Source: Ceriagrion tenellum
Lineage: Eukaryota; Arthropoda; Insecta; Odonata; Coenagrionidae
Reading direction: 5' to 3'
Length of the DNA stretch: 64,000 nt
Assembly: GCA_963169105.1 (NCBI GenBank)
Contig: OY720632.1
Location: 1,488,001-1,552,000, forward strand
A program made the position numbers and the translations under genes. Positions 1 through 10,311 of the stretch are shown here, one piece after another. Each line of letters opens with the position of its first letter. Position 1 is the stretch's first letter. The notes under the pieces were generated by a model. It had not been told where the DNA came from and did no database searches. It worked only from the letters and a program-made list of their open reading frames with translations.

Positions 1-840
1 ATGATAATTTACTCCAGTAATGAACAAGACATATCAACCGCTGGAAAATGAAACCTATTCATAAATCGAATGCAGTCAGTCAACATTTCCGGGAAAAAAA
101 ATTTTCAATCTAAGAATGTCTCGGGAGGAAAAATACATGGATGATTCCTGGTATGTTAAACTATTTAAGTCAGGAAATTTCCGGAAAGTGAAATATTTTC
201 TCTGCATATGTATTGAAATGCAATGGCTAGATACCAGTCCTTCTCGGAAGGGAATCAGATTTCTAAGGAAGTTAGTCACGATTTGTGAGATACCAGATGG
301 ACAAAATTTTATCGGTGCCCTCGTCGCTCTGCTCTGAAGAGGGACGTATATTCTTTTGAAATATGAAGTGCCTTAAACATCGTGTGAAGTGGAACACTGT
401 AGAACGCCGTCCATCGTATTTATTAGGCTGTGCTGGCAGAAATGCCACTTTGTAATGCATAAATCACTATTCGGAATCATGATAGGCTAAACATACTAAT
501 CGATAGCGCACTGACTTTATCTACAAAAGCGTATCAACCCAATGGTGACTGTTATACAGTTTGAACTACATACTTCATGTGTGAAAAGAAGCATGCTCCT
601 CCCGTTGCTTAATCCATACGGATCTTAACCCCCTCTCACTAATAGTTTCTGTTGGTTTTGCAGTTTCATGTTACTTCCTCTGGAGGGGTGGGGGGGACCA
701 GAGTGTCTTGAAGGGGAAAGAACCAGGAGGAGGGGTGTTAGGAATTTGTTTGGATAATTAGTTTGGCTTAGGGGTGCTGTTCGTCATCTACCCTGCCCCC
801 ATGTCGCGTGAGAGATTCACACCACTTGGCACCCACCTTG
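1..840. other. No gene recognised
   Basis: Only short overlapping reading frames without any recognisable family signature are present. A G-rich stretch lies at about 680-735. I see no RNA gene and no clear repeat boundary. Confidence 0.5.
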
Positions 841-2513
841 ATACTTATTCACACCACTCCTACTCAAATAGTAAATGAACCTACGAGAGTAATAAAATAT
901 TAGACCTTTAAGCTGTTAGTCACCCTACAATGTTAAAACACGTCCATATCCTGGAAGGCATAAGTGATCATAAAGTAATTTTTACGACTTTGAAAACAAC
1001 AGTAGATTCCGCTGTAAAACCCAAATGTAAAAACTACTTATTTGAAAAATGTGACTAGTTAAAAAGAAAATAATGCATGCTACTCTACAAAACTTCACGA
1101 AAAAAATCCTCCATGAATTGCTAGATGAAAACCCCAAGTTATTCTGGTCTTATGCGAGAGAGCTCCAGGGTGAATCTTCGACAGTAGAGTATTTACTGCA
1201 TCCACGGCAAAGTGGTCACCAACAGTATCAACAAAGCCAATATATTAAACTACTACTTCAAAAGGGTGTTCACTAATAATGACACAATTCACAATTTAGA
1301 CATTCCTGACTGAATGGAGCCGATGGCTGAGGTAATAATTCAACGTGATGGAATAGTTAAACAGAATGTGTTGGGTTAAAAGTAATCATTCCCCAGGTCC
1401 AGAAGGAACACCTGCACGCGTGCTCAAGGAGTTAGTGCCACAGATTGCACCATTCTTAGAAATTATATTTAACAAATCATTATCCGAGGGCAAGGTGCCC
1501 CAAGAGTGGAAAACAGCCAACATCACTCTGATATTCAAAAATGGAAATAAAAGTGACCCAGGAAACTACCGACCAATATCACTAACACCACTTTTCGGCA
1601 AGATTCTCGAACACATTGTCGTTAGTAATATTATGACATTCCTGGATAATCATAACTTCTTACATGGCAGTCAGCATGGCTTCCATGAGGGCGGGTCCTG
1701 CAAAACACAGCTTGCGCTCTTCCTTCATGATATCCTAAAATCAGGTGAAAGGATTAAGCAAGTCGAAGCGATATTCCTTGATTTTAAGAAGACATTTGAC
1801 AAGGTTCCTCACAAAAATCACACACATCAATTGCTATCATGTGGAGGTAATAGAAAGATAGTAAATGGGACAAGTGGCTTTCTCAGTGATCGAAAACAAA
1901 AAGTAGTTATTGATGGTTTTTGCTCTGATATGGTCGAAGTCACATCCGGTGTTCCTCAGGGAAGTGTGATCGGCCCTCTTTTATTCATTACCTATATTAA
2001 TGCCCTAAGTTCTAGAGGTAGCAGTAAATGAAGATAATTTGCAGACGATACACTTATCTACTGTGAAGTGAACGAAGACGCGGACTTTGAGGCTCTGTCA
2101 TCGGACCTTAACAATGCTCATTCGTGGTGCCAGGAGTGGGGGTAGGAATTAAATATCAGCAAACGCACCGCAGTCCATTTCCTGCCAAAGTTATCACTCA
2201 AATGCCATACCTATACTGTGGGGGAGTATTTTTCAGAGCGACATAGAGAATATTATCGTGACTCCTCGCTACATGTCTAGGTCTGACAGACGTGAAAAAA
2301 TAAGTGAAATACTTTGCCGAACAGATAGGTGCAAGAACTCTTTCTTTCCGCAAACAATAAGCGATCACAATAAAAATTAAGCTCACTAAATATAATTCAT
2401 GTCACCATTTCATCTCCAAAAAACTTGCACCTTTACACGGCTGGCGACCTAATACAGGGGGCCACACGCCCATGCGCGGCGTCTAGCGAGGTATTATGTA
2501 GATGTAGATGTAA
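841..2513 (+). mobile_element. CR1/L2-like LINE, copy A (decayed, 5' truncated)
   Basis: The first 200 bases (about 850-1040) closely match 63670-63860 at the other end of the window, where they follow the endonuclease of the same family. After them come a short connecting frame (1073-1276), a reverse transcriptase (from 1366) and a C-terminal stretch (about 2255-2370) that includes the SFFPQTI-like motif typical of the end of CR1/L2 ORF2. The copy seems to end in a GTAGAT microsatellite at 2497-2513, a usual kind of 3' tail for such elements. Small deletions, stop codons and frameshifts make it inactive. The assignment to the CR1/L2 group comes from motif style only; another Jockey-superfamily clade is possible. 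Confidence 0.75.
1366..2360 (+). pseudogene. Reverse transcriptase fragment of LINE copy A
   Basis: The frame 1366-2031 encodes the fingers and palm of a non-LTR reverse transcriptase. NYRPISLTPLFGKILE lies near residues 65-80, the first catalytic aspartate block (FLDFKKTFDKV) near 140, and GVPQGSVIGPLLF near 193-205. The frame stops at 2031, but the catalytic FADD box follows at once at about 2041 and runs on to an in-frame TAG near 2143. The palm motif is therefore split by a small indel rather than missing. After 2240 only disconnected C-terminal pieces remain. This protein would have reverse-transcribed its own RNA at a nicked target; here it is a clear pseudogene. Confidence 0.85.
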
Positions 2514-3323
2514 CCCATTAATTGCTGGTTTCAAAGCTCAAGGGCACCATTATAATGGACTGATTATTCTGTATTTAGAGTTTCACCAGTCGAATAAGTC
2601 GGTTGTTGACAGCACAAGTTGAAACACATTACACTGTCTCCTGATTATGTGTATAATTTTATATCCTCTCCAGTTTTGGAAATATTTGTCAATTTTTCAT
2701 GTCAGGTTTTTCAAATGCTTTATTTCAGGTGATGAGATGTTTTCACCCCACCAGAGAAAAAATCACATAAGAGATCTTGGGATCTTGAGCAGGGATCTTG
2801 CAAAGAGGATTTACCTGCAAGTTGACTGATATTGACTCCTGCATCATTTATTTGTATATTTTATATCAGTGAAATATCAGACATTCATGTTCAAAATGAC
2901 TTTACAGGACACTATAGTAAGCATTTGAGGCACAAGAACATGTTCCACGCCAAGTAATAAAAATTACCTCATTGATTTTTGTTGTTTTGTGTCAACATCC
3001 TGTATACTTTCAAATTTTCGTATTTTCTATTTTATTAAACCAAGAGTTTGTAAAAGTTTAGCTGTGGGAACTGATGTTTTTGCCATGCATGATTAATAAA
3101 GGTTTTGACCCTAACCTTCCATTAAGTGAGGACAAAGTTACATTGACTCTTTCCCTATCTTTGTCCTGCAAGTCTTTGACAGTAATTGTTGGGAGGTAAA
3201 ATTGTTGCACTGTGCTTAGCCTGTTGGGGCCATGTAGTCAGTAGGCTGTGTTTATTATTCCTCTCTGATGTAAAACAAAACTTCTCATTCTTTTTCGACT
3301 CAATGTTTGAGATAGTAAAACAA
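2514..3323. other. No gene recognised
   Basis: AT-rich sequence with short frames only. Some of its 3' part may belong to the LINE fragment that follows, because the frames just before 3324 lead into it, but I cannot place a boundary. Confidence 0.4.
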
Positions 3324-3862
3324 TATAATTATCTGGGGCTCTTCCACCCATGTCATAAAGATTTTAGAAATGCAAAAACGCCTAATTAAAATTATTGCAC
3401 AGAAATCATATCACTCTCCGTCCAGACCAATTTTTGTAAACCTAAATATTCTCCCTTTCCCTTGTGTCTATATCATGTTTTCAGTTGTGCATGGCCGACA
3501 GTTCTTACAAAATTTTCAATAAATACTGACTTCCATCAATATGGGACATGAGGATCAAAAAATCTTCATCGAGGTGTTGTCAAAACTAGTGTTTCTAGTC
3601 CTGTCCTTAGGGTACTGGGCATCAAATTGTATAATAAATTACCCAATTAGGTAAAAAACAGTAAATCAGTGAATGTCTTTAAACAAAATGTTCATAGTTT
3701 TGTATATGATAAATTATATTACCCTATAAATGAATTCATAAGTGATTGTTAATAACTTAATTGGTACTTATTTTGTTAGTACTGTGTGTGTACATTTGCT
3801 CTTGATTCACATGTCCTATATCCATGTTTAAAATGTGATCCTTGGACAAATAAATGAATAAT
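3324..3862 (+). pseudogene. C-terminal end of a LINE ORF2 ('L' family)
   Basis: A broken frame starting IIIWGSS, then MQKRLIKII and later RPIFVNLNIL, matches the conserved region after the RT thumb in many arthropod LINEs (an IxxWG block, a QKRxxRxI block, then a PLFxxLxIL block). The 52.4-53.3 kb fragment on the other strand has the equivalent RRPLFVKLNIL, so both probably come from one family. Several stops interrupt the second half. The fragment ends with an AATAAATGAATAA-type tail near 3850-3862, consistent with a LINE 3' end. The sequence does not fix the clade. Confidence 0.55.
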
Positions 3863-4035
3863 TAAGGGGAATCCATTCTATCCTACAATGTTTTGATGAA
3901 GTTTTTTTTTAGGTTTGAGTGCATTGGAGAATATACTGAAAGCCCTTTTTTTGGTAAAGAAGGTAGGAACTTACAAACTCTGGATGTGGGCAACCAAAGG
4001 TAATCAGATTGGACACTTAATGACTTATCTTTGCA

Positions 4036-4135
4036 CCCCTGCGGGTAGGGGAACAAGAATACTCCCGCAGCATCCCTGCTTGTCGTAAGAGGCGACTAAT
4101 TGGGTGGGGTGAAAACCCCAAGTAGGGATGATTGA
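4036..4135 (+). repeat. Conserved ~100-bp block shared with the 5' end of LINE N3
   Basis: This block runs CCCCTGCGGGTAGGGG, then ACTCCCGCAGCATCCCTGCT, TGTCGTAAGAGGCGACTAA and GGGGTGAAAACCCC. It matches the first ~95 bases of N3 (35843-35940) with few differences. It is GC-rich and contains two inverted-repeat hairpins. In N3 it is the extreme 5' untranslated end, so here it is probably the start of another N-type element; a similar ATCCTTTGGGTA...GGCGACC motif recurs at 5008-5038, as it does in the N3 leader. A SINE sharing this head is the alternative. Confidence 0.65.
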
Positions 4136-4428
4136 GCATTGCGTACTTAATGCTTTTTATGTTATTGCTATTTGTTATCATTCTCTTCATAGACTTCACT
4201 TTTAGCATGACTATTTTAACTTCACTACATGAGAACATCTTCACCTACCTCAGCTAGACTATTATCCAATGAGGTGGAAATGTATCAGGACAGTTTGTCG
4301 AAAGAACACACTATTTGAAGCAGATTGAGCATTCCCTAGATGTTTTTATTCTCGCATCGTTGTATAAAAAGCCTATTCATTTGATGATCTGTTGAGACTT
4401 AAGATTTTTCAAACATAATTAGCTCGTT

Positions 4429-4525
4429 GGCTTCCGCGGATGCAGTGTTGACTTTCTTTTTTTGGGATTTATTCCGCGTTCAGTAAACCTGATGAAGCTG
4501 GCAGGAGGACCAGCGAAATATTGTT
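4429..4525 (+). ncRNA. Hammerhead ribozyme-like motif 1 (Penelope-type)
   Basis: The core lies at 4489-4525. It consists of CTGATGA (4489-4495), a stem II of GCTGG/CCAGC with an 8-nt loop, GAAA (4515-4518), and a tiny stem III (A-U, U-G, loop AUU) ending in GUU. Very short stem III is the known hallmark of hammerheads in the terminal repeats of Penelope-like elements. The block begins with GGCTTCCGCGG (4429-4439), also found beside the other two hammerhead motifs of this window. The cleavage triplet is GUU rather than GUC and stem I is not obvious, so activity is doubtful. No coding part of an element is seen nearby. Confidence 0.6.
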
Positions 4526-6255
4526 TGCACAAAACATACATTGTGGAATGAATCGTGAAAAAAGTCATTTTTCAAATGTGTCCATTTGGGTGCCTATATT
4601 TTAACTTATGTGGTGAAGTGTTGACCCTGAGGGCCTTAATTTCCCTATACCGCTTTATCACATGCATACAGACAATTTCGTCTGTGAAGGCGCCTCAGCT
4701 CTTTAAAATGTAGCATGATTCCAAGTACCAGAAAACCCTCCATGTGGAATTGCAGTAAACTATTACAAATAAGCTCTGCTATGACCATTGTGGTAGTAGG
4801 TGGGTCAGGTGTTGCTAGTGCTTCTGGATCTTTATCCAAACTTGTATTCCATTCAGCATCATTCTCACCCACCTGGGATGGGGCTGCGGTGGAAAATAGT
4901 AATACTTGTGAAAGCGTACTCATCGCTTTGTATCTCTGACCTCCCAACCACTTAGGATCAGAGTGCAGTGGTAGAAGGGTGGTTAACTTCCATCTGTGCA
5001 GATCCTTTGGGTATTTTCATCTCCTTGGCGACCCCAGAGAGTCGTTGGGAGGCTACAGCCCAGACTTGTTCGCTACCCAGTCATGATGATCTAGTTGGCT
5101 TTATCATATTGTCATAGCTTCTCATGGGAGCTGGCTATCTCGGAACCATGTAGCATATTGTCATATTTGGCGTGGGAATGTGGTGTGAGATTGATTGGGA
5201 GAGCTTAAGGTGGTCGTGTCAGGAAAGTACATGAATGTAATCACATTTATGTTCGTGGTATTAATTGAAAAAAAGTCCTCTACCTGCCATGATTGACAGT
5301 ATGTAACCTTTCTGTGCTAATTTCCTCGCAGATTGAACTTTGAATTAACTGGTGTTCAGTGAGGGAACGGGTAAAAACTATTTTTTAAATTTCTGATGAA
5401 CGTGCTGTTTGAATGGAAAACTGCTTTCAGGAAGTTAGAACTATTGGCAAATTGCTTAATAATTTTCCCATCTGGCCTGATACTGTCAACTTTATGGCAG
5501 TGGGCAAGAGTATGCAATGATTGGGTCAGATTCTGTAATTTTGGCATCCTAGTATCCAGAAAACTCGCGCACAATGACTGACAATTTTTTTTATTTTATG
5601 TGTGTCTCTTTACCCCGAAAACAGCACGATGTATCTCCTACATCGGGTATCATTCAAATCAACAAGAGACGTTCAGAACATCCATGTCTCAATTGGGGGA
5701 ATATTTCACTCGAGCGACAACTCACGTTCCTTGGATTTGCAGGAGAGGGTTTTACCCCGTCACCACAGGGGACGGCCTAAACTTTACATTCCATCTCATG
5801 AGTCGTAACATATCTCGATTTCACCTTCCAATGGGTCTAAATGAAGATGAAGACGAGCTCGGCTACCGTCCACACGGATCTAGACCCCGCTTATTAAGTT
5901 CGCCAATGAGACCACTTTTACGTAATCGATAGACCCACCCTACGTTTGAAGACACCGGAGGTCCTCATGTATCCTAATGAACTCTGCCGTTTCCCGACAT
6001 TGCCTCCGAGCTGACACGCACCTGATAAAAAAAACATCCGATTGTACGAACACGCAATAGGAAGCTCAAAAAGATAAGCCATTAAAATGCCATGTATCAA
6101 ACACTGAATAATGCTAACCACACCAGAAGGGTAGGATCGCGAAGTGAAACAGGGCTAATTGCATGTAAGTCTCGGATCGATATTATCTCGATTATAAGGG
6201 CGATATAAAACTAGAACGTCGTGTCGAAAAGATAGGTTCGCTGTCAAAAAGGTTG
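4526..6255. other. No supported gene; possible N-type leader remnants
   Basis: There are several short frames (for example 4645-4947 minus and 5600-5932 plus) but none has a recognisable domain or coherent neighbours. Around 5008-5038 a motif resembles the end of the N3 leader. A ~35-base stretch near 5805-5845 resembles 15178-15215, perhaps two copies of an unnamed repeat. Confidence 0.4.
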
Positions 6256-6300
6256 GTCCCAGTTCGGGCGCCAAATACCTGCGACGCCATTTAGCGCACC
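6256..6300 (-). promoter_or_regulatory. tRNA-Lys-type primer-binding-site-like sequence of an LTR element
   Basis: On the minus strand 6273-6256 reads TGGCGCCCGAACTGGGAC. This differs by one base from the complement of the tRNA-Lys 3' end that many retroelements use as primer-binding site. The sequence just upstream on that strand (plus coordinates above 6274) would be the end of a 5' LTR. I cannot find the partner LTR, a gag frame or target duplications nearby, so this is at best a decayed LTR-plus-leader remnant and could be chance. Confidence 0.3.
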
Positions 6301-7123
6301 ACTATGATAGGCGCAGTTAGAGCGTTCATTGCAAAGTTCGTGCGCCGGGTCATTATGACCAACAGGTAACTGGCTAATGGGTTAAGCCCACCAATGCCTC
6401 GGTTAGTGGCAGTGGAGACGAATATCCAGGGTCGGACGAAGAAGGCATACGGAAATGTTTCTCAGAATCGCAGGGATAATAGTTGACTCTAATATTTCAA
6501 ATGACAGCAATACAAGGTGCCGAAACGGTTCAAGCAACATTACACCCGGTGAAGCCGGCAATTGCTCGTAGTTAAATTCACAACGACACCTCCATAGTAT
6601 TACAATTGTCAATAAATATTCTGCGCGGCTTATCAAACCAGACAAAATGTGAAACCCGGAAGCGGATACCGCGCAGTGGTCGGCAAAACACTCGGAAACC
6701 GTCAAAGTGGACAAGGAAGAGAATAAACTAAATACATTTGTTTTGCGAAAACCTTCAAGAGCACGATCACCAAGTGTTGAATAATTGACCCAATTTCAAC
6801 AATTAAATCCCTGATGAGTCATGATTAACAGCTACCGATACTACAGAAAATCTTCAAAATGTAAGTCTAAACTAAACTGCAGGTTCCACGACCTAAAGAA
6901 TATTACTTAAATACTGTGCAAAAGGCACCTGAACATCCCCCGCGATAAGACACGTGATCTTACGGAATTTGGAATATTAAAAAAATATTAATAAATTAAA
7001 AAAACTTCCTTGCAAAATCATACCCGCGATACAAAAAGAAATCAATCCGCATGCGCGGTGTTCTCGTCCCACCATGGAGTCATCGGGGTGAATCTAAGCC
7101 CGCTGTGCAGTATCTACACGGCG

Positions 7124-9502
7124 CACAGTGGGGCCAAATCCCTAAAACGTGGCCAAAAGTCTATTTCGCTCTTCAAAGCCATTGTTTTCGCGGGAATAGC
7201 ATAAAATTCAATGTGCATTACAACAGTGAGTAATAGATAACTGAAATCTACTGTTAACATAGCTTAACATGCAGTTAGCAAGGAAGTTATGCTGCATTCA
7301 TTCGTCCTTCATCCATGGGATTTTTTTTCACGCGTCATCTGCGCTATATTGACTTTTATTTTGAAAGTTACACTTAAAATATGCATGCAATGAGACTTTT
7401 TTTATATGTTTATAATAGAAAAGTTATGCAAGGAACTACATGTTTCCTTGAAAAACAACACAAAACTCACTTTGATAAATCTAAAAACTACGCTCAAATG
7501 CAATACGTACCTCGGCAATCTGATCCTAATGTTCCAGAAGTCCGGGAACATCAGGTTCCTTTAAAAGAGCTAGCATTTCAGGTGTAATGCTGCGGAAGCT
7601 TTTTCCAGGAAGTGGACGAAGTGATGAGATGATTGGATCTGAGGATGTTAAAAGAATGTGCAACAAATCCAAGTTCGTCTCCACTCGCGACGTTTTTCTG
7701 CATCAATGTTCCCGAAAACGTCTGAAATATTTGTTTCTGGCCTCTTGAGCTTCTTCACCAAGCATCCCTATTGGCAGAAGGGCGACAGATATCACAGTTG
7801 CTCCATGAATAAGGATCTTGTGCGGTGATGTAGGCATGGGATGCCAACTATACTCTTTGACGTACAAACGCTCTGTTTGTAAGGCATTGGCTCCGAAAGC
7901 TTCAGCGTCAACCGCGAAACCACTCGATAGGACCCTTAGGATTGTACCTGATTTCTTGATGAGTTCTTCGCTAACACCAGTGATTTCTGCAGATAGATGG
8001 GGATTCTCAAAAAAACGACGTGCTGTATTTCCGTCATGTATTGTTCCTTTTCCTTGAAGAACCACTCCAATTAAAAGGCCCATTTTGTTCTTAAACTCCT
8101 GCTGTATTTTTAACTCTCTCATCAATTTGATTCCCGAGTACTTTATTTTTAAACCAAGATTTAAATGGCAGTCTGAAAGAAAGGTGAAGAAACCACTGTA
8201 AAAAGCGTATGTAGGCGTGCAAAGTTGACAGCCCATACTGACTAACACTCTCATTGACATTTTTCTCTAAAACAAAGTCAATATCGTTCATTTATTTCGG
8301 AGCAGCACCGCACATATTGCACCTTTGAGAAGAGGCAGTTTCCGTAATGGCATTGCAGGTCTTCCCATCTATCATTGTCATTGCTAGCTGGTGTTGCACT
8401 CTTATGTAAGATACGGATTCTCCTTCCAATGTTGTAGATTAGCTATCTGACAGTCCATTCTTTCCTTTTCTGCCATTATTTTTTCTGAATTTTCAGCAAT
8501 GAACTCTAATTTAATTGGCCTGCAATATCTAGTAGACGATGGACGCGGATTTTGCCACACGATAATTTTATTCCCGCTATCGCGACTCAAGCCATAAAGC
8601 TGAAGAGGCACTAAGCACGTCATGAACAAGCTTCTATCAAACACTAATTCCTGTCCACTTTTGTTTGTAAGCGGAATGTCCACTGCTACCGTCACATCCC
8701 CACTTTGAAATTAAATACAAATTCTTTCGCACATTAATCGAGGGAAGATTAAAAAGATAACTTTTTTGTAGCTCTACTATTCGGCTCACTGTCAGATCTA
8801 ACAGAGCCTGAAGTTTAATTTCCGATATTGATTCCGTAACGGTTAAACTTACTTCCGGCGGATAGCACTCATGTTTTGCGTTCCTAACTTTCTTGTAAGA
8901 TGGATACAGCTTTGCTCCTCGAGATTTAGCTTCCATTCCTATTGTTTGATAGTTTGTTTTAGACAGATCGGTTTCAAGGGTAAGTGACAACGCTTCTCGG
9001 GGAGTGTAGGGGGTTATAACACTCGATTGATGATGATGGTAAGCAGAGTTTATCTTTTCTGCGCGAGTTGGGGTCGTTAAAACGGCTTCTTTTACCAGCT
9101 TAGATTCATCCATCTTTCCTGCAGAACGAAGGCTCATTTGGGTAGCGTACGCAAGGACTTGCGGAGATGCACCCTTTCTTAGCTCCTCAACCTTTCTTCT
9201 TTTACTCCTTTCAGAAGAAGAACAGAAACCCTTCTCATGTCTACCCATAGCTGCATAGAGATCAAAACATAACTAATGTAAATATAAACTGTATTCGCTC
9301 ATTCAATGAGATTGATAATAAGCACCAATTTGCCTTCTTACCTGTTTCTTTACCACTTGGAAGGTCTACGCTGGGAATGTATAATGTAACACTTGTATCA
9401 AGCCATGAGTTGTATTTGATGAAAAACTTTTCCTCAACTCTACACGAGTTGTCCCACTTCTTCTTTATCGCGGAGTATATTTTGTGGTATTAGGGGCAAT
9501 TG
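7124..9502 (-). mobile_element. Transib DNA transposon with RSS-like end
   Basis: The element is flanked by a perfect 5-bp duplication, CGGCG at 7119-7123 and 9503-9507. Five-base GC-rich duplications are the rule for Transib. The left terminus starts CACAGTG (7124-7130), identical to the consensus heptamer of V(D)J recombination signal sequences, a known Transib trait. The right terminus, read inward, starts CAATTG and then shares a CCCTAA(A/T)AC block with the left end, so the terminal repeats are imperfect and the right one looks eroded. Its transposase remnants lie on the minus strand. At 2.4 kb it is slightly short for a complete family member. Confidence 0.85.
7500..9248 (-). pseudogene. 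Transib transposase, RAG1-core relative (frameshifted)
   Basis: Three consecutive minus-strand frames form one transposase read 9248 to about 7500. The first (9248-8637) ends with CDGSSGHSAYKQ, which matches the first catalytic aspartate region of Transib. The second (8695-8402) has SLFMTCLVPLQL and WQNPRPSSTRYCRPIKLE. The third (8260-7703) has NDGNTARRFF-like DGNTARRFFENP, LSSGFAVD, HKILIHG and then LPIGMLGEEAQEARNK, which includes the expected catalytic glutamate region. A further frame below 7715 continues to ITPEMLALL. At least three frameshifts or indels separate the parts. In life it would cut and paste DNA by a DDE mechanism; this copy is dead. Confidence 0.85.
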
Positions 9503-9512
9503 CGGCGCATAC

Positions 9513-10061
9513 ATGGTCTGTAGTGACTCTACGAGGGCGCTGCAGGCAATTTCCGGTTATTCCCCGATGCACCCACTTGTCCAGGAAATTCATAATCATC
9601 TTTTATCCCTTTCTAAGAAGGGAATCGTTATCCGTTTTCTGTGGGTACCTGGACACGTGGGAATAGCCGGTAACGAGATGGCCGACTCGGCAGCAAAGAA
9701 GGCTCTTCAAGACGAACACATTTCGCCAGTATTGGTACCGTACGAAGACTTAAAGGCTACGTTGAGAAACGTAGCCTTTGGACAGTGGAAGGAAACCTGG
9801 CATTCCCTGACAAAATAAGTTGCGCACCATAAAGCCGGTCGTATCAGTGTGGCCCACATCAGTCGGGAGGACTCGCAGGGAAGAGGTCGCAATCACACGG
9901 TTGAGGATAGGGCACTGTGCCCTCACTCACTCTTCACCGAAGAGAAGATCCCGCCCTACTGTGAGGATTGCGACTCTCCCATTGCTGTGAGACACCTTCT
10001 GACGGTGTGTGATAGGTACCGTGCTCTGCGCATCCGGCTGAACATCAGGGGAGACCTATGA
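9513..10061 (+). pseudogene. RNase H and C-terminal zinc motif of N1
   Basis: The frame 9513-9818 encodes the second half of an RNase H domain (CSDSTRAL, FLWVPGHVGIAGNE, DSAAKKAL), closely parallel to N2 and N3. After a stop at 9816-9818 the reading continues in other frames to 10061 with SLFTEEKIPPYCEDCD and VRHLLTVC, a C-x2-C...H-x4-C zinc motif typical of this LINE family's C terminus. The first half of the domain, with the first catalytic aspartates, lies upstream of the Transib or is deleted. Confidence 0.8.
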
Positions 10062-10311
10062 CACGTCCTAGTAGACGATTCTGATTGTGTCTGTCGGATA
10101 ATGTTATTTTTCAAAGAGTCTGAGCTTTTTAACTAAGTGACCAACCATTATTTGGTGTTTTTTATCTCACGCCCATTTTAATGTGAGTTGTGTTGCTTTT
10201 ATTTGTCTGTTTCACTATTTATTTGAAATAACTTGACATGTTGATGTTAGGTTGACATGGTGCGAATGATCTTAGTCGTCGAAGCACCCTAATCACCCTA
10301 ATACTACTACT

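Larger units (their letters stand above)
7020..10311 (+). mobile_element. N-family LINE copy N1 (3' end), split by a Transib
   Basis: The left part (7020-7123) encodes ACAVFSSHHG and LCSIYTA, matching the RNase H start in N2 (about 19540-19610) and N3. The right part (9503-10311) carries the rest of the RNase H, the C-terminal zinc motif and the 3' untranslated region, ending in (TAC)n at about 10300-10311, the same style of tail as N2 and N3. About 20 codons between the halves are absent, so a deletion came before or with decay. The 2379-bp Transib sits exactly between 7123 and 9503. N elements belong to the I superfamily (endonuclease, RT, RNase H). Confidence 0.8.

Noticed and set aside
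5600..5932. 110-codon plus-strand frame
   Set aside because: No recognisable domain and no context; overlapping frames of similar length suggest chance.
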